DNA from: Streptomyces indicus
Lineage (GTDB): Bacteria; Actinomycetota; Actinomycetes; Streptomycetales; Streptomycetaceae
DNA length: 64,000 bases
Direction of reading: 5' to 3'
Assembly: GCF_900100315.1 (NCBI RefSeq)
Contig: NZ_FNFF01000010.1
Coordinates: forward strand, 1 to 64,000
The notes under the pieces were generated by a model. The model worked only from the letters and a program-made list of their open reading frames with translations, ran no database searches and was not told the DNA's origin. How positions within the stretch are numbered: position 1 is the stretch's first letter; each line of letters starts with the position of its first letter. The translations under genes were made by a program, and so were the position numbers. Of the stretch, positions 9,010-19,900 are shown piece by piece.

Positions 9010-9747
9010 ATGACCGCACTCGGATTCCTCTATCCCGGCCACAGCGCCGAGGACGACTACCCGCGGATCGAACAGCTCCTCGGCAGCGACATCCGCCTGA
9101 CCGTGATCCACACGGACATCGGCGAGGACGCGCACCGCGTGGACGCCCTGCTCGAGATGGGGTCGCCCGAGCGGCTCGCGGCCGGGGTCGAGCAGCTGCG
9201 GCACTCGGGCGCCGAGGCCGTGGTCTGGGCGTGCACCAGCGGCAGTTTCGTCTTCGGCTGGGACGGCGCGCACGAGCAGGTGCGCGCGCTGGCGAAGACG
9301 GCCGGCCTGCCGGCGTCCAGCACCTCCTTCGCCTTCGCCCACGCCGTACGGGAGTTGGGGGTGGCGCGCGTCGCGGTGGCCGCGACCTACCCGGAGGATG
9401 TCGCGGACCACTTCGTGGAGTTCCTGCACGCGGATGGGGTCGAGGTGGTGGCGATGCGCGGCAGCGGCATCATCACGGCCGCCGAGGTGGGCACCTGGGG
9501 CCGCGAGGAGGTCCTGGCGCTGGCCCGCGCCGGCGACCATCCGAACGCCCAGGCCGTGCTGCTCCCGGACACCGCCCTGCACACCGCGGCCCATCTGCGC
9601 GACCTGGAGGCCGAGTTGGGCAAGCCGGTGCTCACGGCCAACCAGGTCACGGTGTGGGAGGGGCTGCGGCTCGCGGGGCGGCGCGTGAACGCTCCCGAAC
9701 TCGGCACCCTGTTCATGAAGGAGCCGGTGATCCAGGTACCGGAGTGA
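9010..9747 (+). CDS. Second maleate isomerase-like paralogue, second Cys missing
   Basis: A 245-residue paralogue of the preceding gene, 33 bases downstream with GGGAGG ribosome site. The first cysteine is kept (Cys75 in ACTSGSF), but the second catalytic position reads LPDTALHT, with Asp187 where the neighbour has Cys197. Enzymes of this superfamily usually need two acid/base residues; arylmalonate decarboxylase works with one cysteine, but at the other position. It may therefore be a decarboxylase, a one-base isomerase or a partner subunit of the first protein. Confidence 0.8.
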   Translation: MTALGFLYPGHSAEDDYPRIEQLLGSDIRLTVIHTDIGEDAHRVDALLEMGSPERLAAGVEQLRHSGAEAVVWACTSGSFVFGWDGAHEQVRALAKTAGLPASSTSFAFAHAVRELGVARVAVAATYPEDVADHFVEFLHADGVEVVAMRGSGIITAAEVGTWGREEVLALARAGDHPNAQAVLLPDTALHTAAHLRDLEAELGKPVLTANQVTVWEGLRLAGRRVNAPELGTLFMKEPVIQVPE

Positions 9748-9844
9748 GGACGGGGGCGGGCCCGGAGTGCGCGCGGAGCCCTGAGCAGGGTGCGTGCCGG
9801 GGCCGGGCGCCCCGGGTGTCGGGCCCGGGCACCGGTCCGTCGGC

Positions 9845-10948
9845 TCAGGAAGCGGCCGTCATCCCGTACGCGTCCGCGACGAGCTCGTACGAGCGCAGCC
9901 GCGCCTGGCCGCTGTGGGCGTTGGCGGTCAGCATCAGCTCGTCGGCGCCGGTGCGCTTCTGCAGCTCGTCGAGGCCCTCGCGGACGGCGTCGGGGGTGCC
10001 GTGGACGATGTTCTTCAGCCAGCCGTCGACGAACTCCCGCTCCAGCGGGCTGAATTCGTACGCCTCCGCCTCCTCGGGCGTCGGGATCAGGCCGGGCCGT
10101 CCGGTGCGCAGGCGCAGCATGGACAGCGCCCCGGTCATCACCTGGCGGCGCGCCTCGCGCTCGTCCTCGGTGGCGAGCGCGGCGACGCCGATCATCGCGT
10201 ACGGCTCGTCGAGCACCTCGCTCGGCCGGAACGTCTCGCGGTAGAGGTCGAGCGCCGGGAGCGTGTTCTGCGCGGAGAAGTGGTGCGCGAAGGCGAAGGG
10301 CAGGCCGAGCACGGCGGCGAGCCGCGCGCTGAACCCGGAGGAGCCGAGCAGCCACACGGGCGGCCGGCCCGCGGGCCCCTGCACCGGTCCGGGAACGGCG
10401 TGGATCCGCGCGTACGGGTGCCCGTCCTGGAAGTCGTCGTCGAGGAACCGGGTCAGCTCGGAGAGCTGCTGCGGGAAGTCGTCGGCGCCCTCGTTGAGGT
10501 GGTCGGTGCGGCGCAGGGCGGCGGCGGTGGCGCCGTCGGTGCCGGGCGCGCGCCCGAGCCCGAGGTCGATCCGGCCCGGGGCCATGGCCTCCAGCGTGCC
10601 GAACTGCTCGGCGATCACCAGCGGGGCGTGGTTGGGCAGCATGACGCCGCCCGAGCCGAGCCGGATGCGCTCGGTGTGGGCGGCGAGGTGGGCGAGGATC
10701 ACGGCGGGCGAGCTGGAGGCGACCCCGGGCATCGAGTGGTGCTCGGCCACCCAGTAGCGGTGGTAGCCGCGGGACTCGGCGGTGCGCGCGATACCGACGC
10801 TGGTGCGCAGGGCCTGCGTGGCGGTGCTGCCCTTGCCGACGGTGGCGAGGTCCAGGACGGAGAGGGGGACGGGGGCGCTGCCCCTGGCCTGTCCGCGGAT
10901 GTCGTCCCCTCCGCGGATTCCGTCTCGTCCGCGGCTGTCGTCGCTCAC
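9845..10948 (-). CDS. LLM-class flavin-dependent oxidoreductase
   Basis: This 367-residue protein is a luciferase-like monooxygenase family member: SRGYHRYWVAEHHSMPG near residue 60, RLGSGGVMLPNHAPLVIAEQ and GRIDLGLGRAPG. It would use FMNH2 to oxidise a small organic substrate in the cytoplasm. GTG 10948 is set by an excellent AGGAGG six bases upstream. The first 20 residues are Arg/Gly/Asp-rich and probably disordered. It stands alone, convergent with the isomerase gene, so its link to the catabolic cluster is uncertain. Confidence 0.87.
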   Translation of the reverse strand: MSDDSRGRDGIRGGDDIRGQARGSAPVPLSVLDLATVGKGSTATQALRTSVGIARTAESRGYHRYWVAEHHSMPGVASSSPAVILAHLAAHTERIRLGSGGVMLPNHAPLVIAEQFGTLEAMAPGRIDLGLGRAPGTDGATAAALRRTDHLNEGADDFPQQLSELTRFLDDDFQDGHPYARIHAVPGPVQGPAGRPPVWLLGSSGFSARLAAVLGLPFAFAHHFSAQNTLPALDLYRETFRPSEVLDEPYAMIGVAALATEDEREARRQVMTGALSMLRLRTGRPGLIPTPEEAEAYEFSPLEREFVDGWLKNIVHGTPDAVREGLDELQKRTGADELMLTANAHSGQARLRSYELVADAYGMTAAS

Positions 10949-11119
10949 CGGGTGCCTCCTGTACGTGGCCTTGCGTCGTGGTGCGTCAGGAGAACCCCGG
11001 CCGGGGGCGGGTCTATTCCGGTGGAATGGTGTGGGCCGGGCCACGCCGGTGCGGCCGGGGCGGGGGTCAGGCGGGGCATGCGGGGTCAGGCGGCGCGGCA
11101 GGTCAGACGCGCGGGCGGG

Positions 11120-13183
11120 TCAGGCAGGCCCGTCGCCCCTGAGGAGCGCCGAGATCCGCTCGGGCGGCACGGCCCGCGAGTAGTGCCAGCCCTGCCCCGT
11201 GTCGCAGCCGATGGAGCGCAGGCGGTCCGCCTGGAGGGCGGTCTCCACGCACTCCGCGGTGACCGTGAGGCCGAGCCGGTGGGCGAGCTGGACCATGGCC
11301 TCGACGATGGTCGCGTCCGCCGGATTGGCGTGGGCGCTGCCGTCCTCGTACTGGAAACCGCGGACGAACGAGCCGTCCAGCTTCAGGACGGAGACCGGCA
11401 GGCGGCTGAGGTAGGCCAGGTTCGAGTAGCCGGTGCCGAAGTCGTCGATCGCGATCCGTACGCCCATGTCCGCGAGGGACTGGAGGGCCTGGAGGGGGCG
11501 GCCCGCGGAGCCCATGACGGCGGACTCGGTGAGCTCCAGCTGGAGCAGTTCGGGGGCGAGACCGGTCTCGGCGAGGATCGAGGCGACGTCCGCGACCAGG
11601 TCGGAGTCCCAGACCTGGCGCACCGCGACGTTGACCGAGACGAACACCGGCGGCACGTCCGGGTGCTCCAGTTGCCAGCGGCGCGCCTGGGCGCAGGCCG
11701 TGCGCAGGACCCAGCGGCCGAGCTGGACGATGGAGCCGTCCTCCTCGGCCAATGTGATGAACCGATTCGGCGTGAGCGTGCCGAACTGCGGGTGGTGCCA
11801 GCGCACGAGGGCCTCGACACCGCGGACGCCGCCGTCCTCCAGGCCGACCAACGGCTGGTATTCGAGGGCGAATTCACCGCGCTCGACGGCGGGCCGCAGC
11901 GTGGAGGAGAGCGCCTGCCGGGTCATGCGGTGCGCGTTGCGCTCGGGGTCGAAGAGGGTCCAGCGGGCCTTGCCGTCGGCCTTCGCCCAGTACAGCGTGG
12001 TGTCGGCGGCCTGCATGAGGTGGGTCGCGGTGGTGCCCGCGGCGCGGCGCTCGACCACGCCGATCGACGCGGAGACCGAGAGCCGCTGGCCGGCCAGGTC
12101 GAAGGGCTCCTGGAGCGTCTTCAGAACCGATTCGGCAAGGTCGGCGAGCTGCTCGGTGCCCGTGGAGTCCTCCACGAGCAGCGCGAACTCGTCCCCGCCG
12201 AGCCGCGCCACGAGCGGCGCCGCGTGGCCGTGCTTCCAGCGGTCGTACGCGACCTGGTCGGCGCACTGGGTGAGGCGGGCGGCGGCCTCGGCGAGGAGCC
12301 GGTCGCCGATGCGGTGGCCGAGGGTGTCGTTGACCGCCTTGAACCCGTCGAGGTCCAGGTAGCACAGACCGATCCGGCCGGTGCCCCCGTCGTCGTACGA
12401 GGCGGACTCCAGGGCGCTGGTGAGGCGCTCGAAGAACAGGGTGCGGTTGGGCAGCCGCGTCACCGCGTCGTACATCTGGAGGTGCCGCAGCTGGGCCTGG
12501 AGCTCGCGCCGGGCGCTGACGTCGGCGAGCGCGAGCAGCACGGTGGCGGTGCCGGGCACGGGCGAGACGGTGATCTGCGCCCACAGGGCGTGGCCGTCGG
12601 AATGCTTGAGCCTGCGGGTGCAGCGGAGCTTGGCCTGCCGGCCGCGCAGCACCTCGCGGTAGGCGTGCCAGGTGCGCGCGTCGGAGGCCAGGTCGACGAG
12701 GTCGGCGGCGACCTGGCCGGGCAGCTCGCCTGCGGGGGTGCCGAGGAGCGTGGCGAGCGCGTCGTTGCCGGAGACGACGAAGCCGTCGCGGTCGACGACC
12801 GCCATGGCGAAGTGCGCGGCGTGGAAGGCGGCCCGGTAGTCGCGCAGCTCCGCGGCGCTGCGGCCGAGGTGCTCCGCGGGAGCGGGAGCGGGAGCGGGGA
12901 CGGGCGGGTCGGGCACGGCCGCGTGCAGGGGCGGGTCGGGCACGAGCGGGTCAGGCACGAGCGGATCGACGCCCGCAGGCCCCGTACCGGCCTCGGCACC
13001 GAGCGCTTCGGCTCCGAGCGCCTCCGCACGAAGCGCCTCCGCGCCGAGCACCTCCGCACCACCGGCCGGGACCAGGGGTGCGCGGCCCAGGACCGAGGCG
13101 GTGTGACGTTCCGTGATCGCCGGCCGGGGGCCCTCGGGGGCCGGGCCCGCCGTGGGTGCCTGTCCTTCGGACGCTCCGCTCAC
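11120..13183 (-). CDS. PAS-GGDEF-EAL cyclic-di-GMP turnover protein
   Basis: The 687-residue soluble protein carries a PAS domain (about 110-225), a GGDEF domain (about 230-415) with intact GGDEF at 329-333, and an EAL domain (about 430-685) with EAL at 457-459. EAL metal and catalytic motifs are present in ELTES, DDFGTGYS and KLDGSFVRG, so phosphodiesterase activity is likely. No RxxD inhibitory site precedes GGDEF. The domain order is that of the RmdA-type regulators of Streptomyces development. The first 105 residues are low-complexity, with repeats of GAEAL and a Pro-rich stretch. The GTG start follows GGGAG by six bases. There are no transmembrane segments. Confidence 0.9.
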   Translation of the reverse strand: MSGASEGQAPTAGPAPEGPRPAITERHTASVLGRAPLVPAGGAEVLGAEALRAEALGAEALGAEAGTGPAGVDPLVPDPLVPDPPLHAAVPDPPVPAPAPAPAEHLGRSAAELRDYRAAFHAAHFAMAVVDRDGFVVSGNDALATLLGTPAGELPGQVAADLVDLASDARTWHAYREVLRGRQAKLRCTRRLKHSDGHALWAQITVSPVPGTATVLLALADVSARRELQAQLRHLQMYDAVTRLPNRTLFFERLTSALESASYDDGGTGRIGLCYLDLDGFKAVNDTLGHRIGDRLLAEAAARLTQCADQVAYDRWKHGHAAPLVARLGGDEFALLVEDSTGTEQLADLAESVLKTLQEPFDLAGQRLSVSASIGVVERRAAGTTATHLMQAADTTLYWAKADGKARWTLFDPERNAHRMTRQALSSTLRPAVERGEFALEYQPLVGLEDGGVRGVEALVRWHHPQFGTLTPNRFITLAEEDGSIVQLGRWVLRTACAQARRWQLEHPDVPPVFVSVNVAVRQVWDSDLVADVASILAETGLAPELLQLELTESAVMGSAGRPLQALQSLADMGVRIAIDDFGTGYSNLAYLSRLPVSVLKLDGSFVRGFQYEDGSAHANPADATIVEAMVQLAHRLGLTVTAECVETALQADRLRSIGCDTGQGWHYSRAVPPERISALLRGDGPA

Positions 13184-13550
13184 CGCACACTCCCGCTGGC
13201 AGTCGTCGTGTTCAGGTCTGGTCGGGGGTGGGCCGGCCGGAAAGTGTGCCGATCATAGAGGCTGGCCGGAGGCCCGTTCCAGTTCCGCCGCGGCCCCGGA
13301 CCCCCCTCAGGGTCAACTTCCGGACTCCCTTTCCCCAAGCGGCTGTTGCCGACAGATCGTTTCTGCGCAAGTCCCGCCCGGATCGTTTCGTACGCCCTCG
13401 ATCGCATGCCCGTTTCCTTGCCGGCTGTGACGTTCCGTGAACGCCGGGCATGTCCCCGTCTCACTCGACCGGGCCACCCGAACAGGACGAAGTTGAACAA
13501 ACCACCACAGGCTGAGGGAGGTGTTCCGTCATCCGCATACGGAGGTCTAC
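13184..13550. other. 367-base divergent intergenic region
   Basis: The gap between the cyclic-di-GMP gene and the M6 protease must hold promoters in both directions. On the reverse strand a TATGAT (bases 13252-13257) could be a -10 element for the GGDEF-EAL gene, though no clear -35 was seen. The GTG at 13521 is in frame with the protease but has poor ribosome-site spacing. Nothing else was recognised. Confidence 0.45.
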
Positions 13551-14795
13551 GTGCCGCGTCAGCTCCCCTCAGGGGGCCTGCCTCGTGAGGGGGACCGGGC
13601 GCGCAGTGCCGCTGCGGCTTTCACGTCTCTTGCGGCGCTCGCATCCATGTCCCTCGTGGCGGGTCCGGCGGTGGCCGAACCGGTGGCGGGCCCCTGCGCC
13701 CTCGAGCGCACGGCCGCGCACCACTCGGAGGGCCTGGACACCTGGAACGCCTCGTATCCGCGGCCGGTCGAGAAGCTGGACGCGGTGATGGTGTTCCTCT
13801 CCTTCCCGGACGCCGCCCCGCTCGCGACGCCGAAGGAGCTCACGGCCGACTATTTCCCCTCGACCAGCCGCTTCTTCGAGCGCGCCTCGTACGGCCGGTT
13901 CCAGCTGCGTCCGCATCCGCGCACGGACTGGATCGAGATGCCGCAGGCCTCGACCGAGTACGGCATAGCGCGGGACTGGGACGCGGACAAGCGGAGCATG
14001 TACCTCAAGGACGCGCTGTCCGTGGCCGATCCGGTGGTGGACTTCGGCCGGTACGACATCGTCTACTTCGTGGCCGACCCGGACGCGCCGGGGGTGGACT
14101 CGGACGCCACGAAGGTCGTCAACTTCGACGAGCCGCTGCGCGCCGACGGCACCGACGTACGGCGGATCGTCACCGTCTTCGAGCAGCACCCGCCGGACCG
14201 CAACGTGCTCGCACACGAGACCGGGCACGTCTTCGACCTGCCGGACCTCTACCACCGGCCGCGCGACGGCAAGGGCGACTGGGACACGCACGTCGGCGAC
14301 TGGGACGTCATGGGCAGCCAATTCGGCCTGGCCCCCGACCTGTTCGGCTGGCACAAGTGGAAGCTCGGCTGGCTGGAGCCGCACCAGGTGACCTGTGTGC
14401 AGGGGTCCGATCCGGGGCTGCTCACGCTCGACCCCGTCGCGGCGCCGGCGGAGCGCGGGCAGGCGGGCGGCACCCGGCTCGCGGTGGTGCGCACCGGGCG
14501 GGACAGCGCCATCGCCGTCGAGGCGCGCGGCTCGTCCGGCAACGACGGCCAGACCTGCACCGAGGGCGTCCTCGTCTACCGCGTGCGCAACGAGACGGAG
14601 TCCGGCGGCGGCCCCATCCAAGTCCTGGACGCCCACCCGGAGTCGGAGGCCTGCTGGGACGCCTCGGTCTACCCGCCGCTCGCGGACGCGCCCGTACGCG
14701 TGGGCGAGACCTTCAAGGTCCCGGGCGAGCGCACCCGGATCCAGGTGGTGGGACGGACGCCGTCGGGGTCGTGGACGGTGAAGATCAGGCCCTGA
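13551..14795 (+). CDS. Secreted M6-family zinc metalloprotease
   Basis: This 414-residue protein has a signal peptide (about 1-43, ending near VAGPAVAEP) and an M6 (immune inhibitor A-like) metalloprotease domain. The zinc motif HETGH is followed by FDLPDLY, and the Met-turn region reads GDWDVMGSQ. The C-terminal part (from about 270) is a beta-rich region with two cysteines that may form a disulfide. GTG 13551 is chosen because GGAGG lies six bases upstream; starting at 13521 would add a charged leader before the signal. It would act outside the cell on proteins; its target is unknown. Confidence 0.87.
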   Translation: MPRQLPSGGLPREGDRARSAAAAFTSLAALASMSLVAGPAVAEPVAGPCALERTAAHHSEGLDTWNASYPRPVEKLDAVMVFLSFPDAAPLATPKELTADYFPSTSRFFERASYGRFQLRPHPRTDWIEMPQASTEYGIARDWDADKRSMYLKDALSVADPVVDFGRYDIVYFVADPDAPGVDSDATKVVNFDEPLRADGTDVRRIVTVFEQHPPDRNVLAHETGHVFDLPDLYHRPRDGKGDWDTHVGDWDVMGSQFGLAPDLFGWHKWKLGWLEPHQVTCVQGSDPGLLTLDPVAAPAERGQAGGTRLAVVRTGRDSAIAVEARGSSGNDGQTCTEGVLVYRVRNETESGGGPIQVLDAHPESEACWDASVYPPLADAPVRVGETFKVPGERTRIQVVGRTPSGSWTVKIRP

Positions 14796-14826
14796 CGGCG
14801 CCTCCTCGCCGGCGGAGCTCCCGCCG

Positions 14827-14906
14827 CTGACAGCCCTCTCCGGTCCGCTGACACCCCTGTCAGACCCCCCGTCAGCTCTGTCAGCCCGCTGTCCGCGTGC
14901 TGTCAG
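14827..14906. promoter_or_regulatory. CTGTCAG operator-like array
   Basis: Heptamers lie at 14827-14833 (CTGACAG), 14848-14853 (CTGACA), 14857-14863, 14878-14884 and 14900-14906 (each CTGTCAG), with partial copies at 14870 and 14889. Steps between like-oriented copies are 21, 21 and 22 bases, two helical turns. CTGACACCCCTGTCAG is an inverted repeat. The array lies directly upstream of the DrrA-type gene and probably binds its regulator. Confidence 0.6.
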
Positions 14907-14967
14907 GAGCTCCCGGCAGTGTCTTGCCCATCGAGAACGGCAAGCCACCACCGAGGAGTTGACCACC

Positions 14968-15945
<978 letters not shown>

Positions 15946-16007
15946 GCCCCGCCCCCCTTGCCCCGCTCAACTCGCCTTCCCCGTACAGCTTCCCGAGAGG
16001 ACCCGTC

Positions 16008-16841
16008 ATGAGCACCCAGACCATCTCCGCGCCCGCCCCCGCCACCACCCCCGCCGAACTCTCCGGCCGCGTCGGCCTCGCGCAGACCGTCTCGCACAGC
16101 TTCGCCCTCGCGGGCCGCGGCTTCACGAAGTTCATGAAGTCCCCGATCCAGCTGGTCGATGTGGTCCTCACGCCGATCATCACCCTGCTGATGTTCATCT
16201 ACCTCTTCGGGGAGTCGATGGCCCAAGGAGACACCGACTGGTATCTGCACCACGTCGTCCCCGGTGTGATGGTGATGGCCGTCTTCCAGGCCAGCGTCGG
16301 CATCGGCTCCTCGCTCGCCGCGGACGCCAGCACCGGCATCTTCGACCGGTTCCGCTCCATGCCGATCGCCCGCTCCGCCCCGCTGATCGGCGCCGTCCTC
16401 GCGGACATCGTGCGTTATGTCGGCTGCCTGGCCACGCTGGTCGTCCTCGCCCTGGTGATGGGCTACCGCTTCGGCACCAACCCGGTCGCCTGGCTCGGCG
16501 CGCTCGTGCTGCTCATCGGCTTCGCGCTCAGCTTCTCCTGGATGTCCGTCTACCTGGGCATGCTGATCAAGAACCCGACGTCCGTGCAGGGCCTGATGAC
16601 CATCCTGATCCTGCCGCTGACCTTCGCCAGCAACGTGTTCATGAAGCCGGAGGGCATGCCCGGCTGGCTCCAGGCCTGGTCCGATGTCAACCCGGTCTCG
16701 CTCGTCGCCGACGCGGTGCGCGGTCTGCTGAACGGCGGCCCGGTCGCCGAGGGCCTCACCGGCAGCCTGATCTGGATGGCGGCCATCGTCGCGGTCTTCT
16801 TCCCGCTGGCCATGCGCGCCTACCGCAGGAGCGCCGGCTGA
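16008..16841 (+). CDS. DrrB-type ABC-2 exporter permease
   Basis: This 277-residue ABC-2 membrane protein has about six transmembrane segments after a 25-residue Pro/Ala-rich cytoplasmic tail. The ABC-2 signature region is seen in FDRFRSMPIARSAPLIGAVL and FASNVFMKPEGMPGWLQ. GAGAGGA gives a good ribosome site. It is the membrane partner of the preceding ATPase, forming a DrrAB-like efflux pump. A bidirectional hairpin terminator follows the stop. Confidence 0.9.
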   Translation: MSTQTISAPAPATTPAELSGRVGLAQTVSHSFALAGRGFTKFMKSPIQLVDVVLTPIITLLMFIYLFGESMAQGDTDWYLHHVVPGVMVMAVFQASVGIGSSLAADASTGIFDRFRSMPIARSAPLIGAVLADIVRYVGCLATLVVLALVMGYRFGTNPVAWLGALVLLIGFALSFSWMSVYLGMLIKNPTSVQGLMTILILPLTFASNVFMKPEGMPGWLQAWSDVNPVSLVADAVRGLLNGGPVAEGLTGSLIWMAAIVAVFFPLAMRAYRRSAG

Positions 16842-16865
16842 CCTGGGCCGTGGACAGCGCGCAGT

Positions 16866-16905
16866 GCCGGGCGGGCCCGCACCTTCACGGTGCGGCCCGC
16901 CCGGC
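16866..16905. terminator. Bidirectional hairpin terminator
   Basis: A strong GC stem starts GCCGGGCGGG and closes with GCCCGCCCGGC around a TTCA loop. It lies between the convergent DrrB-type gene and the AfsR-like gene and can serve both. Confidence 0.75.
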
Positions 16906-16910
16906 TTCTC

Positions 16911-19900
16911 TCATCCGCTCAGCGCCCGTTCCTCCAGCCACCGCAGCGCATCCGTACGCGAATACGCCGCGCCCTTGTCGTACGCCTCCTGGAAACCGTC
17001 CTCGCCGAGGGCGGCCCTGAGCCGTTCGACCAGCTCGCACCACTCCGGTTCGCCCCAGTCGAAGGCGCCGCGCAACACCTGGCTCATGCCGAGCGCCATG
17101 ACGCCCTCGGCGGGCGCGCCCTCCAACGGGAGCAGCCCGCCGAGGAGTTCGGCCACCCAGGCGAGCGCGGCTCCCGCGCCTTGGGCGAGGAGCGCGCCCG
17201 CCGCCTCGGGCAGGAGCGCACGGGCGGCTGCCGCGTCTCCCGCGGCGAGACGGTTCTCGATCCGGGTGGACACGATCAGGTCCCTTGCCAGTTCCCGCAG
17301 TTGGGGCCGGCGGACGCTGAGCGCCTCCAGGCGGTCGAGGGTCGCGTCGGACTGGGCGAGGTCGCCGGCTCTGCGGTGCACGTTGGCGAGACCGACCAGG
17401 ATGTTCGCCTCCAGGCGCAGCTGTCCGCGGGCGCGGGCCTGCCGGTGGGCGGCGCGCAGATCGCGGAAGGCGCCCTCGAGGTCGCCGCTGCGCCGCCGCT
17501 CGCGCGCGAGGCGCGCCTTGCTGAGGTACAGGTAGTCCTCGGTGCCGAGCTCGGAGGAGATCGCGACCGCCCGCTCCCAGGTGGCGATCGCCTGCGGGTA
17601 GGCGGCGCGCAGGGAGTGCTCGGTGCCGATGGGCAGCAAGGCGAGCACGATCCCCCAGCGGTCGCCGACCTCCTCGAACCCGCGCAGCGCCTCCCTGCGC
17701 GAGGCTCTGCCGCCCTCCAGGTCGCCCTGCTCGCTGAGCGCGAAGTCGTGCGCGAGGTGTGCGCTCGCCCGGATCCACGGGTCGGGCGAGTGCAGCAGCT
17801 CGTCGAAGCCGGGCTGCCCGCCGGAGAACACCGCCCGGGTCAGCTGGAGCAGCTGACCCGCGGGGTGGAACTCGCGGCCGATGGCGCTGCGGTCGGTGCG
17901 GTCCGCGGTGCCGGGCAGCTGTCCTGTCATGCCGCGGATGCCCCAGTACCAGGCCATCGCCGCGCCGAAGCGCCGTGCCGTCTCCCCGTCGCCAGGGTCG
18001 GTGGACCTGGTGAGGGCCTTCAGGGCGTGGGCGAGGTTGGCGTGCTCGGCGTCGAACACGGCGATGGCGCGCAGCTGGTCGCGGGTGCGCAGCAACGGCT
18101 CGTGCCGCTCGGCGAGTTCGAGGCAGTACGCGGTGAAGCGGTCGTTGAGCCGCCGCTGTTCGCCCGGCGCCTCGGCGAGGCGGCGGGCCGCGTAGGCGCG
18201 GACGGTCTCCAGCATCCGGTAGCGGCCCTCGTCGCCCGCCGTGGTGTCCTCCGTCACGAGGGACTTCTCGATCAGGGAGCCGACCGTGTAGAGGATGTCG
18301 TCGGCCGGCAGCTCCTCGTCGGCGCAGACCGCTTCGAGCGCGTCGAGGGTCGCGCCGCCGGGGAAGGCGGACAGGCGCCGGGCGAGGGTGCGCTCGCCCT
18401 GGTCGAGCAGGTCCCAGCTCCACTCGACGAGCGCGAGCAGGGTGCGCTGGCGGGGCAGGGCGGTGCGGCTGCCGGAGGAGAGCAGCCGGAAGCGGTCGTC
18501 GAGGCGGCGGGCGATCTGCTCGACGTTCATGGAACGGAGCTTGGCCGCGGCGAGTTCCAGGGCGAGCGGCATCCCGTCGAGGTCGCGGCAGATCCGCAGC
18601 ACCGCGTCGAGGGTGGAGTCGTCGAGCCGGAAGTCCTGGCGTACGCCGGTGGCCCGGTCCACGAAGAGCCGTACCGCGGCGGTCCGCAGGGCCTCGTCGG
18701 GCTCGGGATCGCCCGGCGGCAGGTCGAGCGGGCCGAGGTGGAAGAGGGATTCGCCGGTGATCGCGAGGGGTTCGCGGCTGGTGGCGAGGATGCGCAACTC
18801 GGGCAGCCGGACGAGGAGTCGGTCGGCGAACTCGGCGGCCGCCTCCACCAGGTGCTCGCAGTTGTCGAGCATGAGGAGGGTGTCGCCGCTGCCGAAGAGT
18901 GCGGCGAGGCGGTCCACGGGGGAGGTCCGGCGGCCGCCGCCCGTCTCGTAGAGCCCGCCGTCGGTGGTGCCCAGCACGCCGAGCACGGCGTCGGCGAGCT
19001 GCCCTGGGTCGCTGACGCCCGCGAGCGGGACGTAGTACAGGCGGCCGCGGTCGTGGGCGGGGTCGCGGGCCGCGGCCTCCAGGGAGAGCCGGGTCTTGCC
19101 CGCCCCGCCGGGGCCGACCAGGGTGACCAGGCGCGAGGCGGTCATGAGGGCGCCGAGCCGGGCGAGTTCCTCGTCGCGGCCGACGAAGGTGGTGAGGCGG
19201 GCGGGCAGGGGGCTCGCGGTGGCCCGCCGGTCCTCGGTGCGCTCCAACTCGCCCCTGAGCAGGGCGAGATGGATCTCCTTCACCTCGGCGGACGGATCCA
19301 CGCCCAGCTCGTCGCCGAGCCGGGACCGCAGCTGCTCGTAGACGGCGAGCGCGTCGGACTGGCGGCCGGCGGCCGCGAGCGCGCGCATCCGCAGGCCCGC
19401 GAGGCGTTCGCTCAACGGGGTGCGTGCGCCCGCCGCTTCGAGGTCGGCGAGGACGTCGGCCGCGCGCCCTTCCCGTATCTCCGCGTCGAATCCGTCCTCG
19501 GCCGCGGCGGCCCGCAGGTCGTCGAGGCGGGTGGCGACGGGCCCGGCGAAGGGTGCGTCGCGCACGTCCGCCAGGGCGGGGCCCCGCCACAGGTCGAGGG
19601 CGGCCCGGAGCGCGCGTGCGGCCTCGCCGCTGCGGCCCGCGGCGAGGGCGCGCCGGCCGCTCGCGGCGAGCTGTTCGAAACGGTGCGCGTCCACGTCCGC
19701 TTCCAGGACGTCGAGGCGGTAGCCGCCGGCGACCGATTCGAGGGAGGCGTGGCCGCGCAGCGCCTTGCGCAGCCGGGAGACCAGGGCTTGCAGGGCGTTG
19801 GCCGCGTCGGCGGGCGGCTGCTCGCCCCACAGCCCGTCGACCAGGCCGTCGGCGCCGACGGGCCGGCCGCCTTCGAGGGCGAGCCGGGCGAGCAGCATCC

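Noticed and set aside
9794..13258. Very long forward open frame (over 1150 codons) across the LLM and GGDEF-EAL genes
   Set aside because: It is antisense to two genes with intact family motifs; such frames arise from extreme GC bias at third positions. Its translation has no recognisable domain.
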